DNA of 64,000 nt from Lichenifustis flavocetrariae (GTDB lineage Bacteria > Pseudomonadota > Alphaproteobacteria > Rhizobiales > Beijerinckiaceae): assembly GCF_026130545.1 (NCBI RefSeq), contig NZ_JAMOIM010000001.1, positions 434,001-498,000 of the forward strand. Reading direction: 5' to 3'. How positions within the stretch are numbered: position 1 is the first letter of the stretch; every line of letters starts with the position of its first letter. Positions 32,363 through 42,204 of the stretch are shown piece after piece. Below the pieces are notes generated by a model. The model did no database searches. It saw only the letters and a program-made list of their open reading frames with translations, and had not been told where the DNA came from. Both the position numbers and the translations under genes were made by a program.

Positions 32363-32700
32363 GAACCCCGTCGTAACCTCGGCGTGCCTCGCCTGTCACT
32401 TCATAGGGTGTTTCGACGTCGTTGAGAACCGCTTCGAGGCAGCTGTTACCGGAGATTATCACGCTTCCTGAAAATCGGGCCTTTGCGTGTTGCCCGTACG
32501 GTTCTCCCGTTGAGCATGAAACCGGCGCACGGTTGCGCGGTGCTCCTGCAAAAATCTCAAAAAATGGCCAAAAGCCGCCTTCTTCACGGTCTGTTGACCG
32601 ATGAACCTACGGCGCGGCTCTCTGATGGTCACTTCTGGACCGGTTGCACGTTGTAAATAGACAGGTAGGCCCAGGGATCGTTCGATTGAGGAAGGTCGCC
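32363..32700. other. Intergenic region between divergent miaB and solute-binding protein genes
   Basis: 338 bases without a supported gene. It should hold promoters for miaB (minus) and the solute-binding protein (plus). A purine-rich GAGGAAGG lies 5 bases before the ATG at 32701. No tRNA, riboswitch or well-formed terminator was identified by eye. Confidence 0.4.
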
Positions 32701-34140
32701 ATGTACGACAAGGAAAAAGATCTCTTCAATGCCTTCGCTGGCCGGCGCCTCAGCCGACGCGAGCTGCTCGCGGCAACCGCGAAGCTCGGTGTCGCGACAT
32801 CGGCGGCCCATTCGCTTCTCGGGGCGGCCTCGACCGCAGCCATGGCGGCCGACTTCGACTGGATGAAATACAAGGGCAAAAGCCTCAAGCTTCTGCTCAG
32901 CAAGCATCCCTATTCGGATGCGATGATCGCAGATCTCGACAGTTTCAAGTCCCTGACCGGCATGGATGTCTCTTACGACCTCTTTCCGGAGGACGTGTTT
33001 TTTGACAGACTGGCGGTCGAGCTGTCGTCCAAGTCCGACCGGTACGATGCCTTCATGACCGGCGCCTATATGACGTGGACCTACGGTCCGGCAGGCTGGG
33101 TCGAAGATCTCAAGCCCTATCTCGCCGACGCCGGCAAGACGAACCCTCATTACAACTGGAACGACATACTCCCCGGCCTAAGGGCCTCGACGGCGTGGAA
33201 CGGTATTGCCGGCGCGGCGCTCGGCACCGACGATGCGAAGCAATGGTGCATTCCGTGGGGCTATGAGCTGAACTCGATCAGCTACAACCGTCGAATGTAC
33301 GACAAGCTGAAGATGCAGCCGCCGAACAGCATGGCCGAACTGATAGACGGCGCTGCCAAGTTTCAGAAGGACGCGGGTGGCCCCTATGGGGTCGGGGTGC
33401 GCGGCTCGCGCTCCTGGGCGACGATCCATCCGGGATTCCTCTCGGGCTACACCAACTTCGGGCAGAAGGATTTCACGGTTGCGGACGGCAAGCTGACGCC
33501 CGCCATGAACACGAGGGAATCCAAGGAGTTTCACAGGGACTGGGTCAGGATGATCCAGCAGTCTGGGCCTAGAAACTGGTCGACGTACACGTGGTATCAG
33601 GTCGGCGCGGATCTTGGCGCTGGCCTCTCAGGCTTGATCTATGACGCCGACGTCATCGGCTATTTCGCAAATGACATCGGCAACGCGGAGGCCGACAATA
33701 TCGGCTACCACGCGTTCAAACCCAACCCGGCCGCCGCCGCACCGACCCCGAACGTCTGGATCTGGTCGCTGGCCATGTCGCGCTTTTCAAAGCAGAAGGA
33801 TGCGGCCTGGTACTGGATGCAGTGGGCCTCCTCGCTCGAGCACGGCCTGTTCGGCGCCCGCACGAAGGATTTCATCAACCCGGTTCGCGCGACCGTCGCC
33901 GACGATTCGGAATGGCATGCCCGGATCGCCAAGCGCTATCCCGGCTACATCGAGCAACTCAACGTCTCCTCCCCTGGAGCGCAGATCTACTTCACGCCTC
34001 AGCCGCTCTTCTTCAATGTCACGACCGAATGGGCCTCCACCCTTCGGCAGATGGTGTCCATGGAGGTGCCCGTCGACGAGGGGCTCGACCGCTTGGCCCA
34101 GAACGTGGCCCAGCGGCTCAAGGACGCCGGGCTGGGTTGA
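32701..34140 (+). CDS. Extracellular solute-binding protein, probable sugar ABC transporter component
   Basis: A 479-residue exported protein. The ATG at 32701 has a strong ribosome binding site. The N-terminus carries a twin-arginine-like motif (RRLSRRELLAATAKLG), a hydrophobic stretch and AMAA before DFDWMKYKG, suggesting Tat export. The mature part resembles family-1 solute-binding proteins: LKLLLSKHPYSDAM, YDAFMTGAYMTWTYGPAGWVEDL, WCIPWGYELNSISYN and LYDADV-like segments. These normally feed a two-permease ABC importer for sugars or polyols. No permease or ATPase gene lies on either side, so it is an orphan here. Confidence 0.85.
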   Translation: MYDKEKDLFNAFAGRRLSRRELLAATAKLGVATSAAHSLLGAASTAAMAADFDWMKYKGKSLKLLLSKHPYSDAMIADLDSFKSLTGMDVSYDLFPEDVFFDRLAVELSSKSDRYDAFMTGAYMTWTYGPAGWVEDLKPYLADAGKTNPHYNWNDILPGLRASTAWNGIAGAALGTDDAKQWCIPWGYELNSISYNRRMYDKLKMQPPNSMAELIDGAAKFQKDAGGPYGVGVRGSRSWATIHPGFLSGYTNFGQKDFTVADGKLTPAMNTRESKEFHRDWVRMIQQSGPRNWSTYTWYQVGADLGAGLSGLIYDADVIGYFANDIGNAEADNIGYHAFKPNPAAAAPTPNVWIWSLAMSRFSKQKDAAWYWMQWASSLEHGLFGARTKDFINPVRATVADDSEWHARIAKRYPGYIEQLNVSSPGAQIYFTPQPLFFNVTTEWASTLRQMVSMEVPVDEGLDRLAQNVAQRLKDAGLG

Positions 34141-34193
34141 CGATCTTATCGTGACGGGGCCGGGGCATCGTGCCTCGTTCCCGTCTGAGCCGC

Positions 34194-36827
34194 TCACGAC
34201 GTCTTGCGAGCTCTGGCTTTTACGGGCGCCTTTGCGGCTTTGGTTGGCGCCTTAGCTTTCGCGGCCGGCTTCGCCTTCGTGGTCGCGCGGCCCTTGGTCG
34301 GGCTGCGTCCGCTCGGTTGGGCTGCGGCCCGCGCTTCGATCAGCCGGAGCGCCTCGTCGAGCTCGATCGTCTCTGGTGCCGTGCCTTTCGGCAGCGTCGC
34401 GTTGACCTTGCCCCAGTTGACGTAGGCACCGAACCGACCGTCCCGGACCGTCACGGCGCCCCCCTCCGGGTGATCGCCGATCGTGCGCCCGGCTGGGGCC
34501 GCGCCCCGGCCGCGCCGTTCGCCCGTTCCGGTTTCCTTGCCGACGATGAGATCGATGGCTCGGTTGCCGCCGATTTCGAGAACGTCGTCGTCATTGCCGA
34601 GGTTGGCGTAGGTCTTGCCGTGCTGCACATAGGGGCCGTAGCGCCCGATGCCGGCCAGGATGGGCTCGCCCGAGGTGGGATGCTTCGCCACCTCGCGGGG
34701 CAGGGACAGCAAGGCCAAGGCTTTTTCGAGATCGATGCTCGCGGGGGTCACGCCTTTCGGCAGTGACGAACGCTTCGGCTTCTCGCCTTCGCCGAGTTGG
34801 ATGTAGGTGCCGAAGCGCCCGTCCCGGACCGTGACCTCCTGGCCGCTGACGGGATCGGTTCCAAGGCTGCGCTGGCCCGGTTTTTCCCCCTCGCCGGTCC
34901 CCTCGGCGCCGGTCGCCGACAGCGTCCGGGTGTACTTGCATTCGGGGTAGTTCGAGCAGCCCACGAAGGCACCGAACTTGCCGACCTTGAGCGACAGCTG
35001 GCCGCTGTTGCAGGAGGGGCAGAGGCGCGGATCGAGCCCATCGGCCCTCGGCGGGAAAATCGCCGGGCCCAGCAGCTCGTTCAAATTGTCGAGGACCTCC
35101 GTGGTCCGCAGGTCCTTTGTACCACCGATGGCGGCCGAAAAATCGGTCCAGAAATCGCGCAGCACGGCGCGCCAGTCGATCTCGTGGTTGGAGATCCGAT
35201 CGAGCTGCTCCTCGAGCCCGGCGGTGAAATCGTAGTCGACCCACTTGTTGAAGAAGGATTCGAGAAAGGCTGTGACGAGGCGCCCCTTGTCCTCCGGCAC
35301 GAGCTTCTTCTTGTCGATCTTGACGTATTCGCGGTCACGCAGCACCGCGAGAGTCGCCGCATAGGTGGAAGGGCGACCGATGCCCAACTCCTCCATGCGC
35401 TTGATCAGCCCTTCCTCCGCATAGCGGGGCGGCGGCTCGGTGAAATGCTGGTCGGCGTCGATCTTCTCCTTGGCCAAGGTTTCGCCGCGCGCCATGGGGG
35501 GAAGACGGCCGTCGTCATCACCCTCTTCTTCGGTGTCCACGCCATAGAGCGTCAGAAACCCGTCGAAGCGGATCACTTGCCCGGTGGCGCGGAGATCGAG
35601 CTTGCGGCCACCCGCCTCGGCCAGGATGTCGACCGTGGTGCGCTCGAGTTCGGCCGATTCCATCTGGCTCGCCACCGTGCGTTTCCAGATCAGCTCATAG
35701 AGCTTGGCCTGGTCGGGTTCGAGGTAGCGGGCCATGTCGCGCGGCAGGCGCGAGAAGTCGGTGGGCCGGATGGCCTCGTGCGCCTCCTGGGCGTTCTTGG
35801 CCTTGGCGGTGTATTTGCGCGGAACCGAGGGGACGTAACGGTCGCCGTGCAGGTCGCCGATCACCTTGCGGACGCCGCTGATGGCCTCGGGCGCCATGTC
35901 GATGCCGTCTGTTCGCATGTAGGTGATGAGACCAACCGTCTCGCCGCCCAGCGTGATTCCTTCATAGAGTTTCTGAGCGATCTGCATGGTGCGAGCGGGC
36001 GAAAGGCCGAGCTTGCGCGAGGCATCCTGCTGCAGCGTCGAGGTGCGGAATGGTGGATAAGGATGGCGCTTGGCGGGCTTCGATTCGATCTCGGCCACGC
36101 TGAATTTGGCGGCGTCGAGCGCCGCCCGGAACGCCATGGCTTCCTGCTCGGTGCCGACATCGAGCCGCGTGATCTTCTTGCCGTCCGCGCCGGCAAGCCG
36201 CGCCGTGAAAACCGCGCCCTTGGCGGTCTTGAGCTGGGCTTCGATCGACCAATATTCGCGCGGCTTGAACAGCTCGATCTCGCGTTCCCGATCGCAGACG
36301 AGGCGCAGGGCCACGGATTGGACGCGGCCCGCCGAACGGGCGCCCGGCAATTTGCGCCACAGCACAGGTGAAAGATTGAAGCCGACGAGATAGTCGAGAG
36401 CACGCCGGGCCAGATAGGCGTCGACGAGGGCCTGGTCGACCGGGCGCGGATTGTTCATCGCGTCGCGGATGGCGGTTTTGGTGATGGCATTGAACACCAC
36501 CCGCTCGACCGGCTTGTCCTTGATCAGCTTCTTGGCCTTCAGCACTTCAAGCACGTGCCAGGAAATGGCCTCGCCCTCGCGGTCCGGGTCGGTCGCCAGA
36601 ATGATCTTGCTGGCCGTCTTGGCGGCGCGGCCGATTTCGGCGAGGCGCTTACCTCCTCGGTCATCCGTCTCCCAGACCATCGCGAAATCCTGGTCGGGAT
36701 CGACGGACCCGTCCTTGGCCGGCAGATCGCGCACATGGCCGAATGAGGCCAGAACCTCGTAATCCTTGCCGAGATAACCATTGATGGTCTTCGCTTTCGC
36801 CGGGGACTCGACAATGACGAGGTTCAT
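34194..36827 (-). CDS. topA: DNA topoisomerase I
   Basis: An 877-residue type IA topoisomerase that relaxes negative supercoils. The TOPRIM domain opens with LVIVESPAKAKTINGYLG and includes ATDPDREGEAISWH. The catalytic tyrosine is Tyr303 in LITYMRTDGIDM. After the core comes one four-cysteine zinc-binding element (CPSCNSG and CSNYPECKYTR), then several TopA C-terminal repeats (FGTYIQLGEGEKPKR, YGPYVQHGKTYANLG, FGAYVNWG). The end is a Lys/Ala-rich tail, common in alphaproteobacterial TopA. The dprA gene often found upstream is absent. Confidence 0.97.
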   Translation of the reverse strand: MNLVIVESPAKAKTINGYLGKDYEVLASFGHVRDLPAKDGSVDPDQDFAMVWETDDRGGKRLAEIGRAAKTASKIILATDPDREGEAISWHVLEVLKAKKLIKDKPVERVVFNAITKTAIRDAMNNPRPVDQALVDAYLARRALDYLVGFNLSPVLWRKLPGARSAGRVQSVALRLVCDREREIELFKPREYWSIEAQLKTAKGAVFTARLAGADGKKITRLDVGTEQEAMAFRAALDAAKFSVAEIESKPAKRHPYPPFRTSTLQQDASRKLGLSPARTMQIAQKLYEGITLGGETVGLITYMRTDGIDMAPEAISGVRKVIGDLHGDRYVPSVPRKYTAKAKNAQEAHEAIRPTDFSRLPRDMARYLEPDQAKLYELIWKRTVASQMESAELERTTVDILAEAGGRKLDLRATGQVIRFDGFLTLYGVDTEEEGDDDGRLPPMARGETLAKEKIDADQHFTEPPPRYAEEGLIKRMEELGIGRPSTYAATLAVLRDREYVKIDKKKLVPEDKGRLVTAFLESFFNKWVDYDFTAGLEEQLDRISNHEIDWRAVLRDFWTDFSAAIGGTKDLRTTEVLDNLNELLGPAIFPPRADGLDPRLCPSCNSGQLSLKVGKFGAFVGCSNYPECKYTRTLSATGAEGTGEGEKPGQRSLGTDPVSGQEVTVRDGRFGTYIQLGEGEKPKRSSLPKGVTPASIDLEKALALLSLPREVAKHPTSGEPILAGIGRYGPYVQHGKTYANLGNDDDVLEIGGNRAIDLIVGKETGTGERRGRGAAPAGRTIGDHPEGGAVTVRDGRFGAYVNWGKVNATLPKGTAPETIELDEALRLIEARAAAQPSGRSPTKGRATTKAKPAAKAKAPTKAAKAPVKARARKTS

Positions 36828-37106
36828 TCAGGTCCGATCCTTGGTGGCGTGCGCAATACGGTGATCCGCTCGCCAAAACGGCGCGGACCATGGTTGAGCC
36901 CCAAGGGTTAGTCAAATGGGAGCGGGAGGTGCCGACGAAAAGACCTCACAGCTGCGGTAAGTGGATCACGTTGGCGGTCATGCCGTCGATTAAGGCCTCA
37001 AATCGCCAACACGGTCTTGTTCGTATTCAGACAAGCCGACAAAGACGGGGTCTCGCAAAATGAATGCGGGTAAGCGCCACGCGTCTCGATGCGGCTCGGA
37101 GATATC

Positions 37107-38072
37107 ATGTTGATCGGGATCTTGGCGGGGCTCGCCACCTGCGCGCTTTGGGGGCTGACCTTCGTGGCCCCGCGGGCCGTCGCCCCGTTTTCGACGTGGG
37201 ACCTTCTGGTGGTGCGCTACGGGCTGTTCGGCATCACGTCGCTCCTCCTCATGCTTCACCCTCGATTGCGCCTCCCGCGCATGCCGCTCGCGCAGGCGGC
37301 GCGAGGTCTTCTCTTCGGCGGTGTGTCCGCGGTTGGCTACTTCGTGAGCGTTGCCTATGCGGTGAAGCTCGCCGGCGCCGCCATTCCGCCGCTGATCGTC
37401 GGGATTGCGCCGGTCCTGCTCGCTATCCTGGCGAACCGGCGCGATGCGTCGCTGCCATGGGGGCGTCTGGCATGGCCGCTCGGTTTCATTCTCGCAGGGC
37501 TTCTGATCGTCAACATCGACGGCATCGGGCAGGCGCCCCCGGGGCAGGGGCTGGCTTTGCTGCTCGGGATTGTGTTCTCGGGTCTCGCGCTCGCGGCCTG
37601 GGCGGGTTTCGGCTGGGTGAACGCCCGTGTGATGCAGGGACCCAATCCGCCCGACGGTCTGCACTGGACTGGACTGCAAGGTCTCGGGGCCGGATTGGGC
37701 GCCCTGCTGCTCATCCCGGCCGTTTCCGTCGAGCATTTCGAGATCGCGTCTCCCGCCGCGCGCCTCTCATTTTTGTTCTGGGTCTTGCTGATGGGCCTCG
37801 TCGGTTCCTGGATCGCGACGTGGCTTTGGGTGGTGGCGTCACGGCGGCTTCCTCTGGCGCTTCTCTCGCAATTGATCGTGGGAGAAACGGTGTTCGGCCT
37901 GACATACGGGTTCATCTTCGAACACCGCTGGCCGACGGCGCCCGAATGGATCGGCTCGCTTCTCCAACTCCTCGGCGTGGTGGTGGCGATTGCTCTGTTC
38001 ACGCGGACGAAGCGCAGTACAGTGCCACTCGTTCCGGCGCCCCAATGTGCCCTCGAAATTCCGCAGTCCTGA
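37107..38072 (+). CDS. EamA/DMT family transporter
   Basis: A ~321-residue membrane protein with ten hydrophobic helices arranged as two EamA repeats (ATCALWGLTFVAPRAV at the start of the first; LLMGLVGSWIATWLWVVASRRLP in the second, followed by the helix-rich end LGVVVAIALFTRTKR). The ATG at 37107 has GGAG 5 bases upstream; an in-frame ATG at 37089 lacks one. The family exports metabolites such as amino acids or purines. The substrate is not predictable. Confidence 0.9.
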   Translation: MLIGILAGLATCALWGLTFVAPRAVAPFSTWDLLVVRYGLFGITSLLLMLHPRLRLPRMPLAQAARGLLFGGVSAVGYFVSVAYAVKLAGAAIPPLIVGIAPVLLAILANRRDASLPWGRLAWPLGFILAGLLIVNIDGIGQAPPGQGLALLLGIVFSGLALAAWAGFGWVNARVMQGPNPPDGLHWTGLQGLGAGLGALLLIPAVSVEHFEIASPAARLSFLFWVLLMGLVGSWIATWLWVVASRRLPLALLSQLIVGETVFGLTYGFIFEHRWPTAPEWIGSLLQLLGVVVAIALFTRTKRSTVPLVPAPQCALEIPQS

Positions 38073-38127
38073 CCGCAATCTGCGCATCGCGCTTGCCCAT
38101 GGGCGCCGCGACCGCTAGACGGCAGGC

Positions 38128-39081
38128 ATGTCCGCTGCCACGCCGGTCTTTTCCCATCGTCATCTCCTCGGCATCGAGGGTCTGTCGGCGTTGGAGTTGA
38201 CGGCCCTGCTCGATCTCGCCAACGAGGCCGTCGATCTCTCCCGGCAGGTCGAGAAGAAACGCTCGACCTTGCGGGGCCGGACGCAGATCAATCTTTTCTT
38301 CGAAGCGTCCACCCGCACCCAATCGTCCTTTGAGATCGCCGGCAAACGGCTCGGTGCCGACGTCATGAACATGGCGGTGGCGGCCTCTTCGATCAAAAAG
38401 GGCGAGACGCTGATCGATACGGCCGCGACGCTCAACGCCATGCATCCGGACATCATCGTGGTGCGGCACAATCAGGCCGGAGCCGTGCACCTGCTTGCCC
38501 GCAAGGTCGGCTGCTCCGTGGTCAACGCGGGTGACGGCGCGCATGAGCACCCGACCCAGGCGCTGCTCGACGCCTTGACGATTCGGCGCAACAAGGGGCG
38601 GATCGAGGGCCTTGTGGTCGTGATCTGCGGCGATATCCTTCATTCTCGTGTGGCACGCTCGAACATTCTGGCCCTGTCGGCGCTCGGCGCCCAGGTCCGG
38701 GTCTGCGGGCCGTCGACGCTGCTGCCCGCTGGGATCGAACGCATGGGCGTGACTGTCTTTCGCGACATGACGCTGGCGCTCCGCGACGCCGACATCGTCA
38801 TGATGCTGCGCCTGCAGCGCGAGCGGATGAACGGCGGCTTCGTGCCGTCGACGCGCGAATATTTCCGCTTCTTCGGCCTTGATGAGGCCAAGCTGAAGCT
38901 CGCCAAACCCGACGCGCTCGTGATGCATCCCGGCCCGATGAACCGCGGCGTCGAGATCGACACCCTCGTGGCAGACGGGGCGCAATCCTTGATCCAGGAG
39001 CAGGTCGAGATGGGGGTCGCGGTCCGCATGGCGGTCCTCGAAGCTCTTGCGCGTCATCTGCCGAACAGTTCGCCGCAATGA
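38128..39081 (+). CDS. pyrB: Aspartate carbamoyltransferase catalytic subunit
   Basis: A 317-residue enzyme of de novo pyrimidine synthesis joining carbamoyl phosphate to aspartate. The carbamoyl-phosphate loop [20 protein letters not shown] and the later [18 protein letters not shown] and [11 protein letters not shown] are intact. The next gene overlaps the stop (ATGA), a dihydroorotase homologue. No pyrI regulatory subunit is present, so it is likely to belong to the class of ATCases that form a complex with a dihydroorotase or pseudo-dihydroorotase. Confidence 0.97.
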   Translation: MSAATPVFSHRHLLGIEGLSALELTALLDLANEAVDLSRQVEKKRSTLRGRTQINLFFEASTRTQSSFEIAGKRLGADVMNMAVAASSIKKGETLIDTAATLNAMHPDIIVVRHNQAGAVHLLARKVGCSVVNAGDGAHEHPTQALLDALTIRRNKGRIEGLVVVICGDILHSRVARSNILALSALGAQVRVCGPSTLLPAGIERMGVTVFRDMTLALRDADIVMMLRLQRERMNGGFVPSTREYFRFFGLDEAKLKLAKPDALVMHPGPMNRGVEIDTLVADGAQSLIQEQVEMGVAVRMAVLEALARHLPNSSPQ

Positions 39082-40403
39082 GCGTTCACGCCCTTTCGCC
39101 AGCGCCGCTCGCGCTTGTCAACGCACGGCTGATCGATCCGGAGCAGCTCACGGAGGCGCGCGGCGGTGTGCTGGTCCGCGACGGCGTGATCATGGCGCTG
39201 GGGGCGGGGGTCTCGGCCGGAGCGCTTCCAGGGGATGTGAAGGTCGTCGATTGCCACGGCGACTGCGTTTCGCCTGGCCTCATCGATCTTCGAGCCTTCG
39301 TGGGCGAACCGGGCGCCGAGCATCGCGAGACGATCGCGACTGCGACCGCGGCGGCGGCGGCCGGTGGCATCACCACAATGCTGGCGATGCCCAACACAGA
39401 TCCCCCGATCGACGACCCGGCCGTCGTCGACTTCCTGCTTCGCCGGGCACGCGACACCGGTCGAATCAAGGTCCTGTCGGCAGCGACGCTCACCCGCAAG
39501 GCGGCCGGTCACGAATTGTCCGAAGTGGGGCTTCTACAGGCGGCTGGCGCCGTGGCCTTCACGGACGGACTCCATTCGGTTGCCGACGCACGTGTGATGC
39601 GGCGCGCGCTTACTTACGCGCGAGACTTCAGCGCCCTGGTCATGCATTTCTGCGAGGATGCGTCGCTCGCCGATGGTGGCGTGATGAACGAGGGGGAGCT
39701 CGCGAGCCGCCTCGGACTCACCGGCATTCCGCGCGAAGCCGAAACGATCGTTCTCGAACGCGACCTGCGTCTCGTGGCTCTGACGGGCGCGCGCTATCAC
39801 GCGGCGGTCGTCAGTTCGTCGCAGTCGCTCGCCCTGATTGCGCGGGCCAAGGCTGACGGGTTGCCGGTGACGTGCTCGACCACCATCAACCATCTGACAC
39901 TCAACGAGTCGGATATCGGCGATTACCGCACGTTCCTGAAATTGTCGCCGCCCTTGCGCGGCGAGGATGAGCGTCTGTCGCTCGTCGAGGGGCTGCGCGA
40001 CGGCGTGATCGACACGATCGTTTCCGATCACAATCCGCAGGATGTGGAAACAAAGCGCCTCCCCTTCGCGGAAGCTGCGCCCGGCGCCATCGGCCTCGAG
40101 ACGCTGCTGTCCGCCGCGCTGCGCCTGTTTCATGCCGGACAGGTGGGCCTGCCGGATCTCATGGCCGCATTGACCTGCAAGCCGGCCTTGATTCTGGGAT
40201 TGCCGCAAGGCCGGCTGGCGGTCGGCGCCCCGGCCGATCTCATTCGCTTCGATCCCGACGAACCTTTCGTGCTCGACACGAACTCGCTGCGCTCACGCTG
40301 CCGCAATACGCCCTTCGATGGCAGCCGTATGGAAGGTCGGGTGAAGTTGACTCTGGTCGACGGACGGGTGGCGTTTGAGGAGCAAGGGATTTTGCGCGGC
40401 TAG
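39078..40403 (+). CDS. Dihydroorotase-like protein, predicted inactive (PyrC'/PyrX type)
   Basis: A 441-residue amidohydrolase-fold protein coupled to pyrB through ATGA. In active dihydroorotase the first metal site is an HxH followed by Arg (DLHxHLREPG). Here the segment reads [13 protein letters not shown], with Arg72, Phe74 and Gly76 in place of His, His and Arg. A second metal-ligand region reads [10 protein letters not shown], where a His is normally found. The folding landmarks MPNTDPP, MHFCED and SDHNPQD remain. By analogy with PyrC' of Pseudomonas, it probably stabilises PyrB rather than catalysing; a genuine dihydroorotase should be elsewhere. Confidence 0.88.
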   Translation: MSVHALSPAPLALVNARLIDPEQLTEARGGVLVRDGVIMALGAGVSAGALPGDVKVVDCHGDCVSPGLIDLRAFVGEPGAEHRETIATATAAAAAGGITTMLAMPNTDPPIDDPAVVDFLLRRARDTGRIKVLSAATLTRKAAGHELSEVGLLQAAGAVAFTDGLHSVADARVMRRALTYARDFSALVMHFCEDASLADGGVMNEGELASRLGLTGIPREAETIVLERDLRLVALTGARYHAAVVSSSQSLALIARAKADGLPVTCSTTINHLTLNESDIGDYRTFLKLSPPLRGEDERLSLVEGLRDGVIDTIVSDHNPQDVETKRLPFAEAAPGAIGLETLLSAALRLFHAGQVGLPDLMAALTCKPALILGLPQGRLAVGAPADLIRFDPDEPFVLDTNSLRSRCRNTPFDGSRMEGRVKLTLVDGRVAFEEQGILRG

Positions 40404-40419
40404 ATTTTGCCTGAACGGC

Positions 40420-40457
40420 GAAATCAAGCAAGCCGCACTCCTCTGAAATCAAGCAAG
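40420..40457. repeat. 13-base direct repeat, two copies
   Basis: GAAATCAAGCAAG occurs at 40420-40432 and again at 40445-40457, a 25-base period, in the short spacer between the convergent pyrC'-like and hybrid kinase genes. It may be a chance duplication or remnant of a duplicated 3' end. No function is evident. Confidence 0.5.
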
Positions 40458-40473
40458 TGTTGGAAAGCCGTGC

Positions 40474-42204
40474 TCAGGAGGAGCAGATATCGGCCTCCTT
40501 GGAGGAGTGAATCGTGTCGCGATCCTCCAAGATGTCGCCGATCAGCGTGGCCACTTCTCCGATCCGATAAGGTTTTCTGAGAACCCGTTCCGTGGACAGT
40601 TCCTCGCCAAAAGTCTGGATGTCGGCGTAGCCGCTGGCAAACAGCAATGGGACGTGAGGGGCGATCTCGCGGAGCCGCCGCGCCAATTCGACGCCGGACA
40701 TGCCCGGCATCACCACGTCGGTCAGGACCAGGGCGAAGTGGTTCCTGCCGAACTCGCGAAGCGCCTCCGCGCCGCTGGAGACCGCCACGACGCTATAGCC
40801 GACCTCCTCGATCATCTGAGCCGCGACCTCACGGACATCGCTGTCGTCATCGACGATCAAGATCCGGGCGCCACCTCCATCGACGTGTTTCATGCCCTCG
40901 ATCTGTGCGGGTTCAGTGCTGTCGCGGGTCCGTGGCAGATAAAGGGTGATCCGAGTGCCTTCGCCTTCGGCGCTCGTGATTCGGACCGTCCCGCCCGATT
41001 GCCGTGCAAAGCCGTAGACCTGCGCCAAGCCGAGTCCGGTCCCCTTGCCCTGCGCCTTGGTCGTGAAGAAAGGCTCGAATGCGCGTGCCTGCACCTCCTG
41101 CGACATCCCAATGCCTGTATCCGCCACCTCGATGGCCACATATTCGCCTTGTGCGAGTTCGCCCTGTACCGACGCCGGAACGCGAGAGATGTTTCGCGTG
41201 CCGATCGTCAGTGTGCCGCCCGCCGGCATGGCGTCGCGGGCGTTGATGGCCAGATTGAGCAGCATGACCTCGATCTGTGTTGGATCGGCCAGAGCGCGCC
41301 ATAGATCGCGTGCAAGGTCGGCGCGAACCATGACCCCAGCGCCGATCGTGCGCGTCAGCAGGTCGCTCATCGACTCCACGACCGTGTTGATCTGGACCGG
41401 CCTCGGCGAAAGCCTCTGTTTGCGCGAGAAGGACAGAAGCTGCGACGTCAAAGCCGCTCCACGCTCACCCGCCTGCAGCGCCATACTGGCCAAGCGCTGG
41501 ATCTTCTCGTCATCGGTGCGACGTATCAGCATCTCGAGCGAGCCGATCACCGCTGTCAGTAGATTGTTGAAATCGTGCGCGATACCGCCCGTCAGCTGGC
41601 CGATCGCCTCCATTTTCTGCGCCTGAACGAGCCGCGCCTCCGCGCGTTCGCGTTCGCCGATTTCAGCAGTCAAGCGGTCATTGGCGGCCGCGAGTTCCCG
41701 CGTGCGCTCCAACACCTTCGCTTCGAGCGTATCGGCGAACTGTTGCAGTTCGGTGCGCGCTTTTTCGCGATCCGCCAGATGTTGCGCTGCGAGCCGTTGG
41801 CGCTCACGAGCGCGCAGAGCGGCTCGCGCGGCGCTGACCAGGGAGGCCGGATGCAGCGGCCGCTCGAGCACGGTGACGTTGATCACGTCCTCCAGCCGTC
41901 GGGTTCCCCTCCGCAGCTCTCCACGCTTGGTGAGCAGGATGAACGGGAAATCGGACCACGGCGCCTGCGCCTCGATCGCATGGAGGATCTCGCCCTCGTC
42001 CAGCCGCGAGAGAGCGTCATCGGTCAGGATCGCGCCGGCGTGATCACCGTTCGAGATTGCAGCCGTCAACCGGCGGCCGTCAGGGTCAGCCAGGGCTTCA
42101 ATCCCTGCGGTACGCAACAATTGCGCCGTGACCTCCGCATCACGACCAGCCGGCGCGACAACCAGAAATAGGTTCTGCAATTTCTCCGATTTTTCAGTCG
42201 TCAC
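40474..42204 (-). CDS. Hybrid sensor histidine kinase with degenerate N-terminal receiver
   Basis: A 576-residue cytosolic protein, GTG start at 42204. Residues ~10-130 look like a response-regulator fold without the usual chemistry: the first strand ends LVVAPAGRD instead of an acidic pair, and the Lys position reads LERPLH. A coiled coil (~130-195) precedes the H-box GGIAHDFNNLLT, with His210, and the HATPase domain (NARDAMPAGG, DTGIGM, GKGTGLGLAQVYG). A normal receiver follows, with phospho-acceptor Asp496 in LTDVVMPGMSG. No membrane segment or PAS domain is seen. The start overlaps the KaiC-like gene by 11 bases. Confidence 0.93.
   Translation of the reverse strand: MTTEKSEKLQNLFLVVAPAGRDAEVTAQLLRTAGIEALADPDGRRLTAAISNGDHAGAILTDDALSRLDEGEILHAIEAQAPWSDFPFILLTKRGELRRGTRRLEDVINVTVLERPLHPASLVSAARAALRARERQRLAAQHLADREKARTELQQFADTLEAKVLERTRELAAANDRLTAEIGERERAEARLVQAQKMEAIGQLTGGIAHDFNNLLTAVIGSLEMLIRRTDDEKIQRLASMALQAGERGAALTSQLLSFSRKQRLSPRPVQINTVVESMSDLLTRTIGAGVMVRADLARDLWRALADPTQIEVMLLNLAINARDAMPAGGTLTIGTRNISRVPASVQGELAQGEYVAIEVADTGIGMSQEVQARAFEPFFTTKAQGKGTGLGLAQVYGFARQSGGTVRITSAEGEGTRITLYLPRTRDSTEPAQIEGMKHVDGGGARILIVDDDSDVREVAAQMIEEVGYSVVAVSSGAEALREFGRNHFALVLTDVVMPGMSGVELARRLREIAPHVPLLFASGYADIQTFGEELSTERVLRKPYRIGEVATLIGDILEDRDTIHSSKEADICSS

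Noticed and set aside
34797-36371. 524-codon open frame antisense to topA
   Set aside because: Shadow frame; topoisomerase I motifs on the other strand are unambiguous.
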